Origin: a bacterium | GTDB taxonomy: Bacteria; Chloroflexota; Anaerolineae; Epilineales; Epilineaceae | Length of the DNA stretch: 35,013 nt | Direction: 5' to 3' | NCBI GenBank assembly: GCA_003576755.1 | Contig: QEVT01000018.1 | Coordinates: 1 to 35,013 of the forward strand | Shown here: positions 26,654 to 35,013 of the stretch, piece after piece | Numbering within the stretch: the stretch's first letter is position 1 | Layout of the letters: each line of letters begins with the position of its first letter | The notes under the pieces: generated by a model | What the model was told of the DNA's origin: nothing | Seen by the model: the letters and a program-made list of their open reading frames with translations, nothing else | The model's database searches: none | Translations under genes and position numbers: made by a program

Positions 26654-26893
26654 ATGCGCACCACGATCGAGATCCGTGATGAGCACCGCGCACGACTGCT
26701 GGACCTGGCCGCCCGGCGCGGGGAGAAGGGGTTCTCGGGGCTCATCGCCGAGGCGATCGAGCACTTCCTGGCCGAGCACGAGCACGACCGCGAGGCGCGG
26801 TCGTTGGCGCTGGCTGCGCGTGGCAGTCTGAACGCAGAAGAGGCGGAGGCGTTGGAGCGTGCAACGCGCGCCATCCGAGAGCATTGGCGATGA
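26654..26893 (+). CDS. vapB: Ribbon-helix-helix antitoxin (VapB-type)
   Basis: A 79-residue protein. The N-terminus TTIEIRDEHRARLLDLAARR then FSGLIAEAIEHFL has the beta-strand/helix/helix pattern of MetJ/Arc/CopG ribbon-helix-helix DNA-binding antitoxins. The charged C-terminus (EEAEALERATRAIREHW) would bind and block the PIN toxin. The start is set by GGAGG nine bases upstream. Its TGA overlaps the ATG of the toxin (ATGA, 26890-26893), so translation is coupled. It probably represses its own promoter through the palindrome at 26612-26627. Confidence 0.85.
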   Translation: MRTTIEIRDEHRARLLDLAARRGEKGFSGLIAEAIEHFLAEHEHDREARSLALAARGSLNAEEAEALERATRAIREHWR

Positions 26894-27270
26894 TCGTCGC
26901 CGACACCGATGTCTTGATCGACTTCCTCGCGGACCGGAATCCAGGCGCTGGCCGCGTCGCGATCGAGATCGCTGCTGGTCAGCTGTATACGACGGCCGTG
27001 ACGCGATTCGAGCTCCTGGCCGGCGCGCGCACGGACGTCCAGCGCGTGCGGGTGTTGCAGCTCCTCGGTCCACTGCGTGTCCTGGCGCTCGACACGCCCG
27101 CGGCCGACGCCGCGGCGGAGGTGCGGCGGAGCCTCGAAGCAGGGGGCATGTCGATCGGCATGGCCGATAGCCTGATCGCAGGCATCGTGCTGAGTCAGGG
27201 CGGCCTGCTCCTCACGCGCAATCGGCGCCACTTCGAGCGGGTGCCGGGGCTCAAGCTCGGTCGACTCTGA
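26890..27270 (+). CDS. vapC: PIN-domain ribonuclease toxin (VapC-type)
   Basis: A 126-residue protein with the complete PIN acidic set: Asp5 (VADTDVLIDFL), Glu41 (TRFELLAGAR), Asp93 (GMADSLIAG) and the TRN at 109-111 near the end (LLLTRNRRHFERVPGLKL). Members are Mg-dependent RNases that cut tRNA or rRNA when free of antitoxin. A TTG six bases upstream is in frame but unneeded, because the ATGA overlap with the antitoxin stop fixes the start. No residue appears lost, so the pair looks functional. Confidence 0.92.
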   Translation: MIVADTDVLIDFLADRNPGAGRVAIEIAAGQLYTTAVTRFELLAGARTDVQRVRVLQLLGPLRVLALDTPAADAAAEVRRSLEAGGMSIGMADSLIAGIVLSQGGLLLTRNRRHFERVPGLKLGRL

Positions 27271-27310
27271 GGGCGGCACCCGGCGGCCCGACGTGCCTGG
27301 CGCGGATACC

Positions 27311-27340
27311 TTGTCCATGTCGCCCGGTATGGTGTGTTAT
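27311..27340 (+). promoter_or_regulatory. Possible promoter of the LVIVD-repeat gene
   Basis: TTGTCC (27311-27316) and TGTTAT (27335-27340) are separated by 18 bp, about 95 bp upstream of ATG 27435, in a locally less GC-rich stretch. The match is modest. Confidence 0.3.
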
Positions 27341-27434
27341 TGGACTCGCTCCAGCGAGTTGCCGCACGCACGTCTACACAATCCCAGGTGTCGGTACGGA
27401 CGGGTTGGAGCGCTACCCGAAGGGGGCATCGCGA

Positions 27435-28871
27435 ATGAACCTCCGAGTCATCGGGCCGCTCGTCGCGCTCGGGATGCTGGCGATCGCGGTAACGTCTCCC
27501 ATCCAACATCGGGCCCACGCCAACCCGAGCGTCACGGCCTTGGCCTGCACGCCTGGATCCGCCGGAGGGGTCACCGCCGGCCCCGCTCCAGTCGGCATGG
27601 CCGCAGATGCCGCTGCGGTCAGCGACACCGGCACCTTCGAGCTCGTCGGCCAGCTCGGCGGCCCCGTCACCGCGGTCGCGGCCGACGGCCCACGCGCGTT
27701 CATCGGCCTCGGGGCGCGGGTCGTGGCGCTCGACCTGACCGACTGGCCCGCGGCCCGCCCGGCCGGCGAGACGACGGCGCTGGCCAACCGCATCGACGAC
27801 CTGGCGATCGCGGAAGATGGGATCGTGGTGGCCGCCGCGGACTTCGGGGGACTGCGCCTCGTCGACGTCCGCGACCCGGCGGTGCCGCGGGAAGTCGGGC
27901 GGGTCGAGGGCACGCCGGCGTTCGGCGACGCCGACGAGCGGCGGGTGGCAGTCGCGGACGGCTTCGCGTACCTCGTCTCGACGACCGAGGGGCTGCGCGT
28001 GTTCGACATCCGCGACCCGGGCGCCCCGCGCGAGCTTGCGCGCGCCGCCGTTCCGGAAGCCCGCGCGATCGCGGTCGCCGCCGGCCATGCCTGGATCGCG
28101 GCCGGCGAGCGCGGGCTGCGGGTGTGGGACGTGGCCGACCCGGCCGCGCCGCGCGAGGTCGCGGCGCTGCGGCCGTGGTGGGCCCACGACGTCGCGGTGG
28201 ACGGCGACCACGTGGTCGTCGCGGCCTGGGACACCGGGGGGCTGATCTACGACGCCCCCTTTCCGGAGGTGCGGGCCTCGGCGCTGGTCGTGGTCGATGC
28301 CCGGCACCCGGAGGCGCCGCGGCCCGTCGGTCTGGCATGGGTGCCTGGCACCGTGGTGGGGCTGGCGGTCGACGGCGGCCACGGCCACGTGCTGGCGGAC
28401 GGCTGGAGCGGGACACCCGTCCCCTACGGCGTGACGGGCGTCTTGGGCGTCGACCTCACGTCGCCCACGGCCCCGCGGATCGTCGCCGCGCGCGCGATGC
28501 CGCTGGGCCGGCGGATCGCGGCCCGCGCGGGGCGCGTCTTCGTCGCCGCGGCGGGCGACGGCCTGGCGGTCCTCGACGCCGGCCGCCGCACCGCGCCGAG
28601 CACCCTTGGCCGGCTCGTGGCGTGGGCGGACGCGTTCGAGCTCGGTCGCGGCGTCGCGATGGCCCGGATGGACGGGCGGGCAGCGTGGGCGGCGACATCG
28701 GCGGGCTCGACGCGCCGGGCGGCCCGCGCGTCGACGGCAGTCTGGCGGCAGGCTGGCATCCGGCGGGGTTCGACCTGGCCGGCGACCACGCGATCGTCGC
28801 CGCCGGCTCCGCCGGCCTGCGGGTGGTCGACGTCTCCGACCCTAGGCGGCCGCGCGAGGTCGGCGTGCTGA
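27435..28871 (+). CDS. Secreted LVIVD-repeat beta-propeller protein, N-terminal open frame (frameshifted gene)
   Basis: The start is ATG 27435 with AGGGGG eight bases upstream. A signal peptide (MNLRVIGPLVALGMLAIAV, then AHA) follows. From about residue 65 come LVIVD-type propeller repeats with the pattern LR(L/V)(V/F/W)D(V/I)xDPxxPRE. True coding continues to about nt 28678. After that this frame encodes Arg/Ser/Ala noise and stops at 28871, while homologous sequence carries on in the frame one base back (28679 to about 29022). Restoring one G to the GGG run at 28678-28680 gives DGRGSVGGDIGGL and rejoins the frames. It is therefore the first part of one 27435-31421 gene of about 1328 residues. 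Proteins with these repeats are exported and bind unknown ligands; no enzyme activity is claimed. Confidence 0.8.
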   Translation: MNLRVIGPLVALGMLAIAVTSPIQHRAHANPSVTALACTPGSAGGVTAGPAPVGMAADAAAVSDTGTFELVGQLGGPVTAVAADGPRAFIGLGARVVALDLTDWPAARPAGETTALANRIDDLAIAEDGIVVAAADFGGLRLVDVRDPAVPREVGRVEGTPAFGDADERRVAVADGFAYLVSTTEGLRVFDIRDPGAPRELARAAVPEARAIAVAAGHAWIAAGERGLRVWDVADPAAPREVAALRPWWAHDVAVDGDHVVVAAWDTGGLIYDAPFPEVRASALVVVDARHPEAPRPVGLAWVPGTVVGLAVDGGHGHVLADGWSGTPVPYGVTGVLGVDLTSPTAPRIVAARAMPLGRRIAARAGRVFVAAAGDGLAVLDAGRRTAPSTLGRLVAWADAFELGRGVAMARMDGRAAWAATSAGSTRRAARASTAVWRQAGIRRGSTWPATTRSSPPAPPACGWSTSPTLGGRARSAC

Positions 28872-29033
28872 CGACCACGTGGAAGGCCGAGTCGGTCCGG
28901 GTCGCAGGCACGCGGGCCGCCGTCGCCGGGGGTGACGGGCTGCTGCACCTCGTGTACGTCGCCGATCCGCACGCCCCCCGCGAGCTCGGCGCCGTGGATG
29001 CCGGCGGCACGCTCGACGCCGTCCCCGCCGGCC

Positions 29034-31421
29034 GTGGCGGTCGAGGGCGGGATCGCGGTCGTCGACGCCCGCGACCCCGCCGCGCCGACGCTCGCCGGCC
29101 GCGTCGACGTGGCGGGGCGCCTGGTCGCGCTCGACGGGACGGCGTCGGGGCTCGTCGTCGTCGCGGTCGCGGACGGCGCCTCCGACACGTGGCACGTGAT
29201 CGACGCGCGGGATCCCGCCGCGCCGCGGGTGGCGGCGACGCGCACCGCGGCGGACGGCATCACGGCGCTCGACCTCTACGACGCAGGCGGTGCGCCCAAC
29301 GACCCGAACGACGGCGGCGGTCCGCGGCTGTACCTCGCACAGCGCGTGGCGGCGGCCTTCGGCGCGGCGCGGCAGGTCTCGGCATGGAGCCTGCGCGACC
29401 CGGCCGACCCTGCGCCGCTGGGCGTGTACGCGTTGGGCGACGCGGACGAGAGCCGCATCGTGGCCCTCGCCGCGGCCGGCGACCGGCTCGGCCTGTGGAA
29501 CGACCAGGGGCAGGCGTGGGCGGTCGACTGGCCGGCGGCGGGCGGCCCGATGGCCGGCGCGCCGCTCGACCGGCCGACGCTGTTCGGTGCGATGGCGCCC
29601 GTGGACGGGGCGGTGCTCGCCGCCCATCCCGGCGGGCTCGCGGCGTACGACGTATCCGTGCCCGCCGCACCGGCGGAAGGAGGCCGGGTGCGGCTCGACC
29701 CCGCGGCGTCGGTCACGGCGGCCCTGCCGGCGACGCTGCGGGTCGACGGTCCGCGTGCCTACATGGCCGTGTCCGACACGGCGATCGGGATCTTCGACGT
29801 CGCGGAGCGCGCCGCCCCGCGGCTGCTGGCGGTGCACGACGTGGGGCGGACCATCGGGGCGCTCGACGTCGCCGCGGGACGCGCGTACGTCGCCGGCGAC
29901 ACCGGCGGCGTGGCGATCCTCGACGTGCGCGACGCCGGCGCCGTGCGCGAGGTCGGGGCCTACACGCCGCCGTCCGGCACGGCCGTGACGGGCGTGACGG
30001 TGGTCGGAGGCCGCGCGTACCTCGCCGTGTTCGACGTGGGGCTGGAGATCGTCGATGTCCGCGATCCCGCGGCGCCAGTGCGTGTCGGCACGCTCGACCT
30101 CGACATCGACGACTGGTTCGACATCGTCGTGGCCGGCCGCACGCTGCTCGTCGCCGGCCGGCCGTCGCCCGAAGGCCGCGGCTGGATCGTCGACGCCGCC
30201 GACCCGGCCGCGCCGCGCCTGCTCGGCGTGTTGCCGGCGCCGGCCGCCGGCGCGCAGCTCTGGGTCGATCCGGCTGTGCCCACCCGGCTGTACGCGGCCG
30301 ACGGCCAGCGCGTCCACGTCCTCGACATCGCCGACCCGGCCCACCCGCGGCCGCTCGCCGAGCACATGGTCCGCAGGGTCGTCGACGTCCGTGCCGCCGA
30401 TGGCCGGCTCTACGCGCTGACATCGGGCGGCAGCCTGGCGGTGCTCGCCGACGTCGACGACCCTGCGACCACGCCCGCCGCCCGGTCGACGCTGGCGACG
30501 TGGGTGGACGCCTCCGCCCTCGACGTCGCGGGCGGGCGAGCCGCCGTCGCCGGGCACGCCGGCCCGCTCCGGCTGATCGACGTGCGGGATCCGACGCGAC
30601 CGCGGGTGACGGCGGTGTACTCGACCGGCCGCGTGGCCGACGTCGCCCTGACGGTCGGGCACGCGTATGTCGCCGGCTCGATCGCCGGCGGGATCGAGAT
30701 CGTCGACGTCGCCGATCCGGCCGCGCCGCGACAACAAGGGCGAATCGCGCTCGACGGCCAGCCGACGGCCGTCCGCGTCGCCGCGGCGCGTGCCTACGCG
30801 CTGTTGTCGAGCGGCCGCTCCCGGTCGCTGGCGGTGGTCGACGTGGCGGACCCGGCGCACCCGGCATTGCTCGGGACCGCGGGCCTGCCCGAGAACGCCA
30901 GCCGGCTGGTGGTCGACGGCGCCGCCGGCCAGCGCGTCCACGTGCTGAGCCCGGCCGGGTTGTTGACCCTCGACACCGGCGACCTCGCCGCCATCGTCGC
31001 CCGCGGCGTGTGGCCAGCCCCGAGCCGCGCGTCGCTCACGGCGCTGGCGGTCGACGGCGCCACGGCGTTCGTCGGGGATCGGTCGACGCTGCGCGTCGTG
31101 GACGTCGGCGCGGCCGATGCACCCGCGGCGCTGGCGGCGCTCGACCTCGGGCTCGCGCGCATCGCCGACATCGCGGCGAGTGCCGAGCACCTCCACGTCG
31201 GCGGCGGCACGAACGCCATGGGCTCGGTCACGGCCGTCGACCGCCGCGATCCCGGCGCGCCGGCGGTCTCCGGCACGCACCGTGCGTGGTGGTCGCCCGT
31301 GCGCCTGCGCGCCGCGGGGGGCTTCGTCATCGTGGGCACGCCCGACGCCGGGGTGTGGGTGCTGCGCTGGCGGCCGGGCGGCACGCGGCTGTGGCTGCCG
31401 GTGGCGCGCAAGCTGGAATGA
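29034..31421 (+). CDS. Secreted LVIVD-repeat beta-propeller protein, C-terminal open frame (frameshifted gene)
   Basis: This is the continuation of the gene starting at 27435. True coding in this frame resumes at about 29027; the GTG at 29034 is merely the first start-like codon, and no ribosome site precedes it. The ATG at 28932 is in a shadow stretch and is rejected. About 16 further repeats follow (for example LEIVDVRDPAAPVRVG, VHVLDIADPAHPRPLA, IEIVDVADPAAPRQQG), giving about 24 in the reconstructed protein. The C-terminus RLWLPVARKLE carries the aromatic-Leu-Pro tail also found on neighbouring exported proteins. Removing one C from the CCCC run at 29023-29026 gives LDAVPPAVAVEGGIAVV and joins this frame to the middle segment. 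Confidence 0.8.
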   Translation: MAVEGGIAVVDARDPAAPTLAGRVDVAGRLVALDGTASGLVVVAVADGASDTWHVIDARDPAAPRVAATRTAADGITALDLYDAGGAPNDPNDGGGPRLYLAQRVAAAFGAARQVSAWSLRDPADPAPLGVYALGDADESRIVALAAAGDRLGLWNDQGQAWAVDWPAAGGPMAGAPLDRPTLFGAMAPVDGAVLAAHPGGLAAYDVSVPAAPAEGGRVRLDPAASVTAALPATLRVDGPRAYMAVSDTAIGIFDVAERAAPRLLAVHDVGRTIGALDVAAGRAYVAGDTGGVAILDVRDAGAVREVGAYTPPSGTAVTGVTVVGGRAYLAVFDVGLEIVDVRDPAAPVRVGTLDLDIDDWFDIVVAGRTLLVAGRPSPEGRGWIVDAADPAAPRLLGVLPAPAAGAQLWVDPAVPTRLYAADGQRVHVLDIADPAHPRPLAEHMVRRVVDVRAADGRLYALTSGGSLAVLADVDDPATTPAARSTLATWVDASALDVAGGRAAVAGHAGPLRLIDVRDPTRPRVTAVYSTGRVADVALTVGHAYVAGSIAGGIEIVDVADPAAPRQQGRIALDGQPTAVRVAAARAYALLSSGRSRSLAVVDVADPAHPALLGTAGLPENASRLVVDGAAGQRVHVLSPAGLLTLDTGDLAAIVARGVWPAPSRASLTALAVDGATAFVGDRSTLRVVDVGAADAPAALAALDLGLARIADIAASAEHLHVGGGTNAMGSVTAVDRRDPGAPAVSGTHRAWWSPVRLRAAGGFVIVGTPDAGVWVLRWRPGGTRLWLPVARKLE

Positions 31422-31882
31422 ACAGCGACGTGCATCGGCAAACAACGGGCTCGGCGCTTCGCCGGGCCCGCTGTGCTTCGTTGTAGGGAACGCTTGGCCA
31501 CGCTCGGGCACTTCCCCGAGACGGGTCTCGTCGCTGGCCACACCAAGCCAGGAACCCCTCGACGCCAGACGGCTCGCGCGTGGGGGCCGTGTCTCGCCGG
31601 TCCGCTTGCGGGGTGTGCCCGGCTGTTCCGGCGCGTGCCACCGACGGATCGCGGTGCGCATTGCCCTGTCGGCGCAACCCGATGCCGCCCGAGCCGCCTG
31701 CCGTGCCGGAAAAGCACGCTCGCCGTGCGTTGGATCGGGCGAGCCGTACGGATGAGGGCGTCGGGCCGCCGGTGCCGACCACGAGGTCGACCGACCGGTG
31801 GCCACCCTTTCTCAGCACGGCGCACAACCGTCGAGCCGGCCCAACCCGCCGGCCTCCCCCGATGACGATCAAGGAGCATCCG
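31422..31882. other. Non-coding stretch between the LVIVD-repeat gene and the metzincin gene
   Basis: About 460 bp with no credible gene: the open frames are Arg/Pro-rich with no ribosome site. Small inverted repeats occur at 31503-31520 (CTCGGG/CCCGAG) and 31517-31530 (CGAGAC/GTCTCG), overlapping each other. They could form alternative hairpins about 80-110 bp after the upstream stop. No convincing promoter is seen for the next gene. Confidence 0.5.
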
Positions 31883-34800
31883 ATGTCCATCCGACGAACC
31901 GTGTTCTTCGGCATGTGCGCCGCCTTCGTGCTGGCGGCCGTCGCCGCGGCGGCGGGGCGCGGCGTGTCGTTCGCCAGCCCCGACGCCGCCATCCCCGAGC
32001 TGTTCGAGCCCGCCGCTGCGGCCGACGGCGCGCCCGTCGGGGCGCCCGACGCCGTGCGCGCCCGCCCCGTCGCGCTCAACCGTGACCTGCTGGCGGACGG
32101 CGCCGCGGGCGCCCAGATCCGCCTCAACCTCTTCGACGACGTCGCCGTGACCGTCCGGCGCGACCGCGTCGAGCCGAACGCCGGCGGCGGCTTCACGTGG
32201 TACGGCTCGCTGGCCGACCGCCCCGCCGGCGAGGTGATCTTCGCCACGGCCGGTGACGCCACCGTCGGCAACGTGTACCTCGGGTCGGGCGAGCTCTATC
32301 AGGTCCGCCACACCGCCGCCGGCGTGGCGGTGGTCCAGGAGATCGACCAGTCGCGCTTCCCCGAGGAGGCCCCGCCGATCGAGATCGGCCCCGCCGAGCT
32401 GGCCGCGGCGGCCGAGGGCCGGGTCCGCGGCGACCGCGCCGATGCGCCGCAGGGCCTCGACGCCGAGGACTGCAACCGCATCGACGTCATGGTGGTCTAC
32501 GACGCCGCGGCGCGCACGGCGGCCGGCGGCGCCGACGCCATGCTCGCCGAGATCTACCTCGGCGTGGCCGAGACCAACCAGGCCTATGCCAACAGCGCCG
32601 TCAACCAGCGCGTCGGGCTGGTGCACGTCGCCGAGGTGGCGGTGGCGGTCGGCACATCGGCCACGGGGGCGCTGGGCAACATCAAGGCCGACGCCGGCGT
32701 CCAGGCGCTGCGCGACACCTACGGCGCCGACCTGGTGTCGTACTGGGTGGGCTCGCTGCCCGGCGCCTGCGGCATCGCCTACAAGATGAACACCGTGTCG
32801 TCCGCGTTCGCCGCCTTCGGCTACTCCGTGGTCGACCGGACGTGCGCCACCGGCTACTACAGCTTCGGCCACGAGATGGGCCACAACATGGGGCTCGGCC
32901 ACGACTGGTACGTCGACGCCGGGACGACCCCGTACACCTACGCCCACGGCCATGTCTCCGTGCCGGGCAAATGGCGCACGATCATGGCCTACAACAGCCT
33001 GTGCCAGGCCCAGACCCCGGCCGTCAACTGCACACGGCTGCCGTACTTCTCCAACCCGGGCGTGAGCATCGGGGGCGTGTCGACCGGCGTGGCCGCCGGC
33101 ACCAGCACGGCGTGCACGACCGGCAACCTCAACAACCCGGCCTGCGATGCCGACGACCACCTCACCCTGAACAACACCGCGTGCACCGTCGCGGCCTTCC
33201 GCGCCACGTCGCCCGGCCGCAACGACGTGTGGATGAAGGACACGTGGCTCGACACCGGCAAGGAGCCCGACCCGGCGACGGCGGGGCAGGCGATGTGGAT
33301 GAGCCCGTACATCTGGGTCCGCACGGCCGACGACCCCGGCCTCGTCCACCAGCACGAGCACCAGAACCCCGAGAGCGCCTGGACCAACCACGTGTTCGTC
33401 AAGCTGCACAACGGCGGCGCCGGCGCGGCCAGCGGCCGGCTGCACCTGTACTACGCCCAGGCCAGCTCGGGGCTCGCGTGGCCCGCCAACTGGACCGAGT
33501 TCGCCGACATCCCCGTCACGGTCAACGGCGACTCGAGCACCGTGGCCACGGCGCCGTGGAAGACGACCGCCGCGCAGACCGGGCACTTCTGCCTGCTGGC
33601 GCGGTGGGTGTCGACCGCCGACCCGATGGCCGCGGCCGAGACGGCCGACGTCAACCAGAACACGCGCGCCAACAACAACATCGCGTGGCGCAACGTCAAC
33701 ATCGTCAACCTCGTGTCGCCCGACCAGCTCGCGCAGTCGGTCCAGATGATCGTCCGCAACATCGAGCGCGAGTCGGCCGAGGTCGGGCTGGTGTTCACGC
33801 TCCCGACCGTCGGCCAGGGCCTGCCGTTCGTGCGCGGCGGCCGCGTGACGGTGCGCCTCGGCGAGCGGTTGATGCGCGCCTGGGAGGCCGGCGGCCGCAA
33901 GGGCTTCGGCGTCGAGCCGATCGGCGACGGCGAGCTGATGGTCTACAGCCCGCGCGGCGCGCGCCTCGAAGGCCTCGAGATGGGCCCGGGCGAGGAGGAC
34001 GTCGTGGACGTCCGGTTCGAGGCGAGCCCCGAGCAGGTCGGCACCACCCGCCAGGCGTTCGCCTTCGAGATCGCGCAGACCGTCAACGGCATGCCCGCCC
34101 CCGTCGGCGGCGTGGCGTACCAGATCGAGGTCGCACCGCCGGCCAGCGAGCTGGGGCAGGTGTCGGGCGTGGTGTTCCACGACCGCGACGGGGACGGCGT
34201 GCGCGACGAGGAGCGCGAGCCCGGCCTGGCCGAGCGCGAGGTCGTCTTCACCGACGCGCGGGGCCGCAGCCGGGCGGTGCGCAGCGACGCGTTCGGGCTG
34301 TACGCGATCGCGCTGGCGCCCGATGCCTACACGGTGACGCAGTCGCTCCCGGACGGCTGGACGCAGACCACGCCGGCCACCGCCGCCATCTCGCTCGACG
34401 TCGGCGCGGGGCAGGCCGTCTGGGACGTCGACTTCGGGTCGGTCGAGAAGGCGGCGGGCCCGGCCGTGACGCCCGGCGGTCGCCTGGTCAACCTGTCGAC
34501 CCGCGGCATGGTCGGCACCGGCGACGCGGTGCTGATCGGCGGCTTCGTGGTCCGCGACCGGCCGGCGACGGTGGTGGTGCGGGCGATCGGCCCGAGCCTG
34601 GCGGCGCACGGCGTGTCCGGCGCGCTGGCCAACCCGACCCTCGACATCTACAGCGGTCAGACGGTGATCGCCGCCAACGACGACTGGGCGAGCGACGCGG
34701 CGGCCGACCGGCTGCGGGCGCTGGGCCTGGCGCCGGCCAGCGGCCGCGAGTCGGCCACGGTGCTGACGCTCGCGCCGGGAGCCTACACCGCCATCGTCCG

Positions 34801-34954
34801 CGGCGCGCGGGCCACCACCGGCATCGGCCTGGTCGAGGTGTTCGTGGTCGACACGCCGGCGGCGGATGCCGGCCCGGCGGGCGCACCGGCGGCCCCGGCC
34901 GACCAGGGCGGGGTGGCCACCAAGCCGCGGCCAGCCGCGGCGCCCGGCCGGTGA
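31883..34954 (+). CDS. Secreted reprolysin-like metzincin metalloprotease with SdrD-B-like and C-terminal beta domains
   Basis: A 1023-residue protein. ATG 31883 follows AAGGAG (31871-31876) by six bases; a longer upstream frame has no ribosome site. A signal peptide (RRTVFFGMCAAFVLAAVAAAAG) and a propeptide precede the catalytic domain, which begins at about 195 (CNRIDVMVVYDAAA). The metzincin zinc site is HEMGHNMGLGH at 330-340 (His330, Glu331, His334, His340), with the Met-turn IMAYNS at Met368. Three later regions follow. One is a CARDB-like beta region (about 450-610). The next is an SdrD-B-like domain (about 758-850; GVVFHDRDGDGVRDEEREPGL). Last is a C-terminal domain (about 870-1000; LSTRGMVGTGDAVLIGGF, VVRAIGPSLAAHGV, NDDWASD) that I know from exported proteins of Acidobacteria, Verrucomicrobia and Planctomycetes. 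It lacks the YLP tail. It probably degrades extracellular protein. Confidence 0.92.
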   Translation: MSIRRTVFFGMCAAFVLAAVAAAAGRGVSFASPDAAIPELFEPAAAADGAPVGAPDAVRARPVALNRDLLADGAAGAQIRLNLFDDVAVTVRRDRVEPNAGGGFTWYGSLADRPAGEVIFATAGDATVGNVYLGSGELYQVRHTAAGVAVVQEIDQSRFPEEAPPIEIGPAELAAAAEGRVRGDRADAPQGLDAEDCNRIDVMVVYDAAARTAAGGADAMLAEIYLGVAETNQAYANSAVNQRVGLVHVAEVAVAVGTSATGALGNIKADAGVQALRDTYGADLVSYWVGSLPGACGIAYKMNTVSSAFAAFGYSVVDRTCATGYYSFGHEMGHNMGLGHDWYVDAGTTPYTYAHGHVSVPGKWRTIMAYNSLCQAQTPAVNCTRLPYFSNPGVSIGGVSTGVAAGTSTACTTGNLNNPACDADDHLTLNNTACTVAAFRATSPGRNDVWMKDTWLDTGKEPDPATAGQAMWMSPYIWVRTADDPGLVHQHEHQNPESAWTNHVFVKLHNGGAGAASGRLHLYYAQASSGLAWPANWTEFADIPVTVNGDSSTVATAPWKTTAAQTGHFCLLARWVSTADPMAAAETADVNQNTRANNNIAWRNVNIVNLVSPDQLAQSVQMIVRNIERESAEVGLVFTLPTVGQGLPFVRGGRVTVRLGERLMRAWEAGGRKGFGVEPIGDGELMVYSPRGARLEGLEMGPGEEDVVDVRFEASPEQVGTTRQAFAFEIAQTVNGMPAPVGGVAYQIEVAPPASELGQVSGVVFHDRDGDGVRDEEREPGLAEREVVFTDARGRSRAVRSDAFGLYAIALAPDAYTVTQSLPDGWTQTTPATAAISLDVGAGQAVWDVDFGSVEKAAGPAVTPGGRLVNLSTRGMVGTGDAVLIGGFVVRDRPATVVVRAIGPSLAAHGVSGALANPTLDIYSGQTVIAANDDWASDAAADRLRALGLAPASGRESATVLTLAPGAYTAIVRGARATTGIGLVEVFVVDTPAADAGPAGAPAAPADQGGVATKPRPAAAPGR

Positions 34955-34962
34955 ATCCGGCG

Positions 34963-35003
34963 GGGCACGGGCCGGGGCAGATCCAGCGCCCCGGCCCGTG
35001 CCC
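34963..35003 (+). terminator. Perfect 16-bp hairpin after the metzincin gene
   Basis: GGGCACGGGCCGGGGC (34963-34978) and GCCCCGGCCCGTGCCC (34988-35003) flank a 9-nt loop, starting 9 bp after the stop at 34954. No U-run is visible before the window ends, so it may be a U-less terminator or 3' stabiliser. Confidence 0.65.
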
Positions 35004-35013
35004 GCCCGGCGCC

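Noticed and set aside
28676..29030. Programmed ribosomal frameshifting in the LVIVD-repeat gene
   Set aside because: Two opposite shifts would both be needed. Neither site shows a slippery heptamer with a downstream structure, and both fall in G or C homopolymers where sequencing errors concentrate.
31473..31865. A 130-codon frame between the LVIVD-repeat and metzincin genes
   Set aside because: It is Arg/Pro-rich without a ribosome site or recognisable motif, and typical of a chance frame in GC-rich non-coding DNA.

Overview
The window is very GC-rich DNA (third codon positions almost all G or C) from a free-living bacterium. Several traits point towards Chloroflexota, of the Anaerolineae/Ardenticatenia kind. 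These are large secreted repeat proteins, Thr/Pro-rich linkers ahead of the C-terminus, a YLP-type C-terminal tail on five exported proteins, a very large alpha-2-macroglobulin lipoprotein, and adenylate-cyclase/TPR regulator remnants. The phylum call is an inference from gene style, not from a marker gene. There are no rRNA, tRNA, CRISPR, IS or phage genes that I can see.

Layout. Positions 1-3659 (+) hold the 3' part of a giant secreted protein: five 135-residue DUF11-type repeats, an FN3-like domain, a carboxypeptidase-regulatory-like domain, a dockerin pair and a cohesin-like domain. A strong terminator separates it from a secreted glucose/sorbosone-dehydrogenase-like beta-propeller (3841-5097, +). 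From 5.2 to 7.5 kb is a decayed zone. It contains a class III cyclase/ATPase/TPR regulator that has lost its core, a metallo-beta-lactamase fragment truncated tail-to-tail against it, and about 600 bp of non-coding DNA with REP-like hairpins.

From 7.5 to 22.2 kb all genes are on the minus strand. In transcription order they are asnB (asparagine synthase), gdhA (NADP-type glutamate dehydrogenase), a response-regulator/PEP-pyruvate-binding (PPDK N-domain) fusion only 13 bp behind gdhA, a double-cupredoxin/ScyD-like secreted protein, and a 2081-residue alpha-2-macroglobulin lipoprotein. The first three look like a nitrogen-assimilation set (ammonia to glutamate to asparagine) with a PEP/pyruvate-linked signalling protein. 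The last two are extracytoplasmic.

From 22.4 kb a good sigma-70-like promoter drives an M6-family secreted metalloprotease (+). It is followed by a convergent two-CBS-domain protein (-) and a VapBC-type toxin-antitoxin pair (+) whose operator palindrome fills its own promoter spacer. A secreted LVIVD-repeat beta-propeller protein (27435-31421, +, about 24 repeats) is broken by two single-base homopolymer frameshifts. A secreted metzincin metalloprotease with SdrD-B-like and lectin-like C-terminal domains (31883-34954, +) ends in a perfect 16-bp hairpin at the window edge.

The main theme is the cell envelope and exterior: two unrelated secreted zinc proteases, a protease-trap-family lipoprotein whose thioester cysteine has become glycine, adhesin-like repeat proteins, and a shared short C-terminal tail that may be an uncharacterised sorting or anchoring signal.
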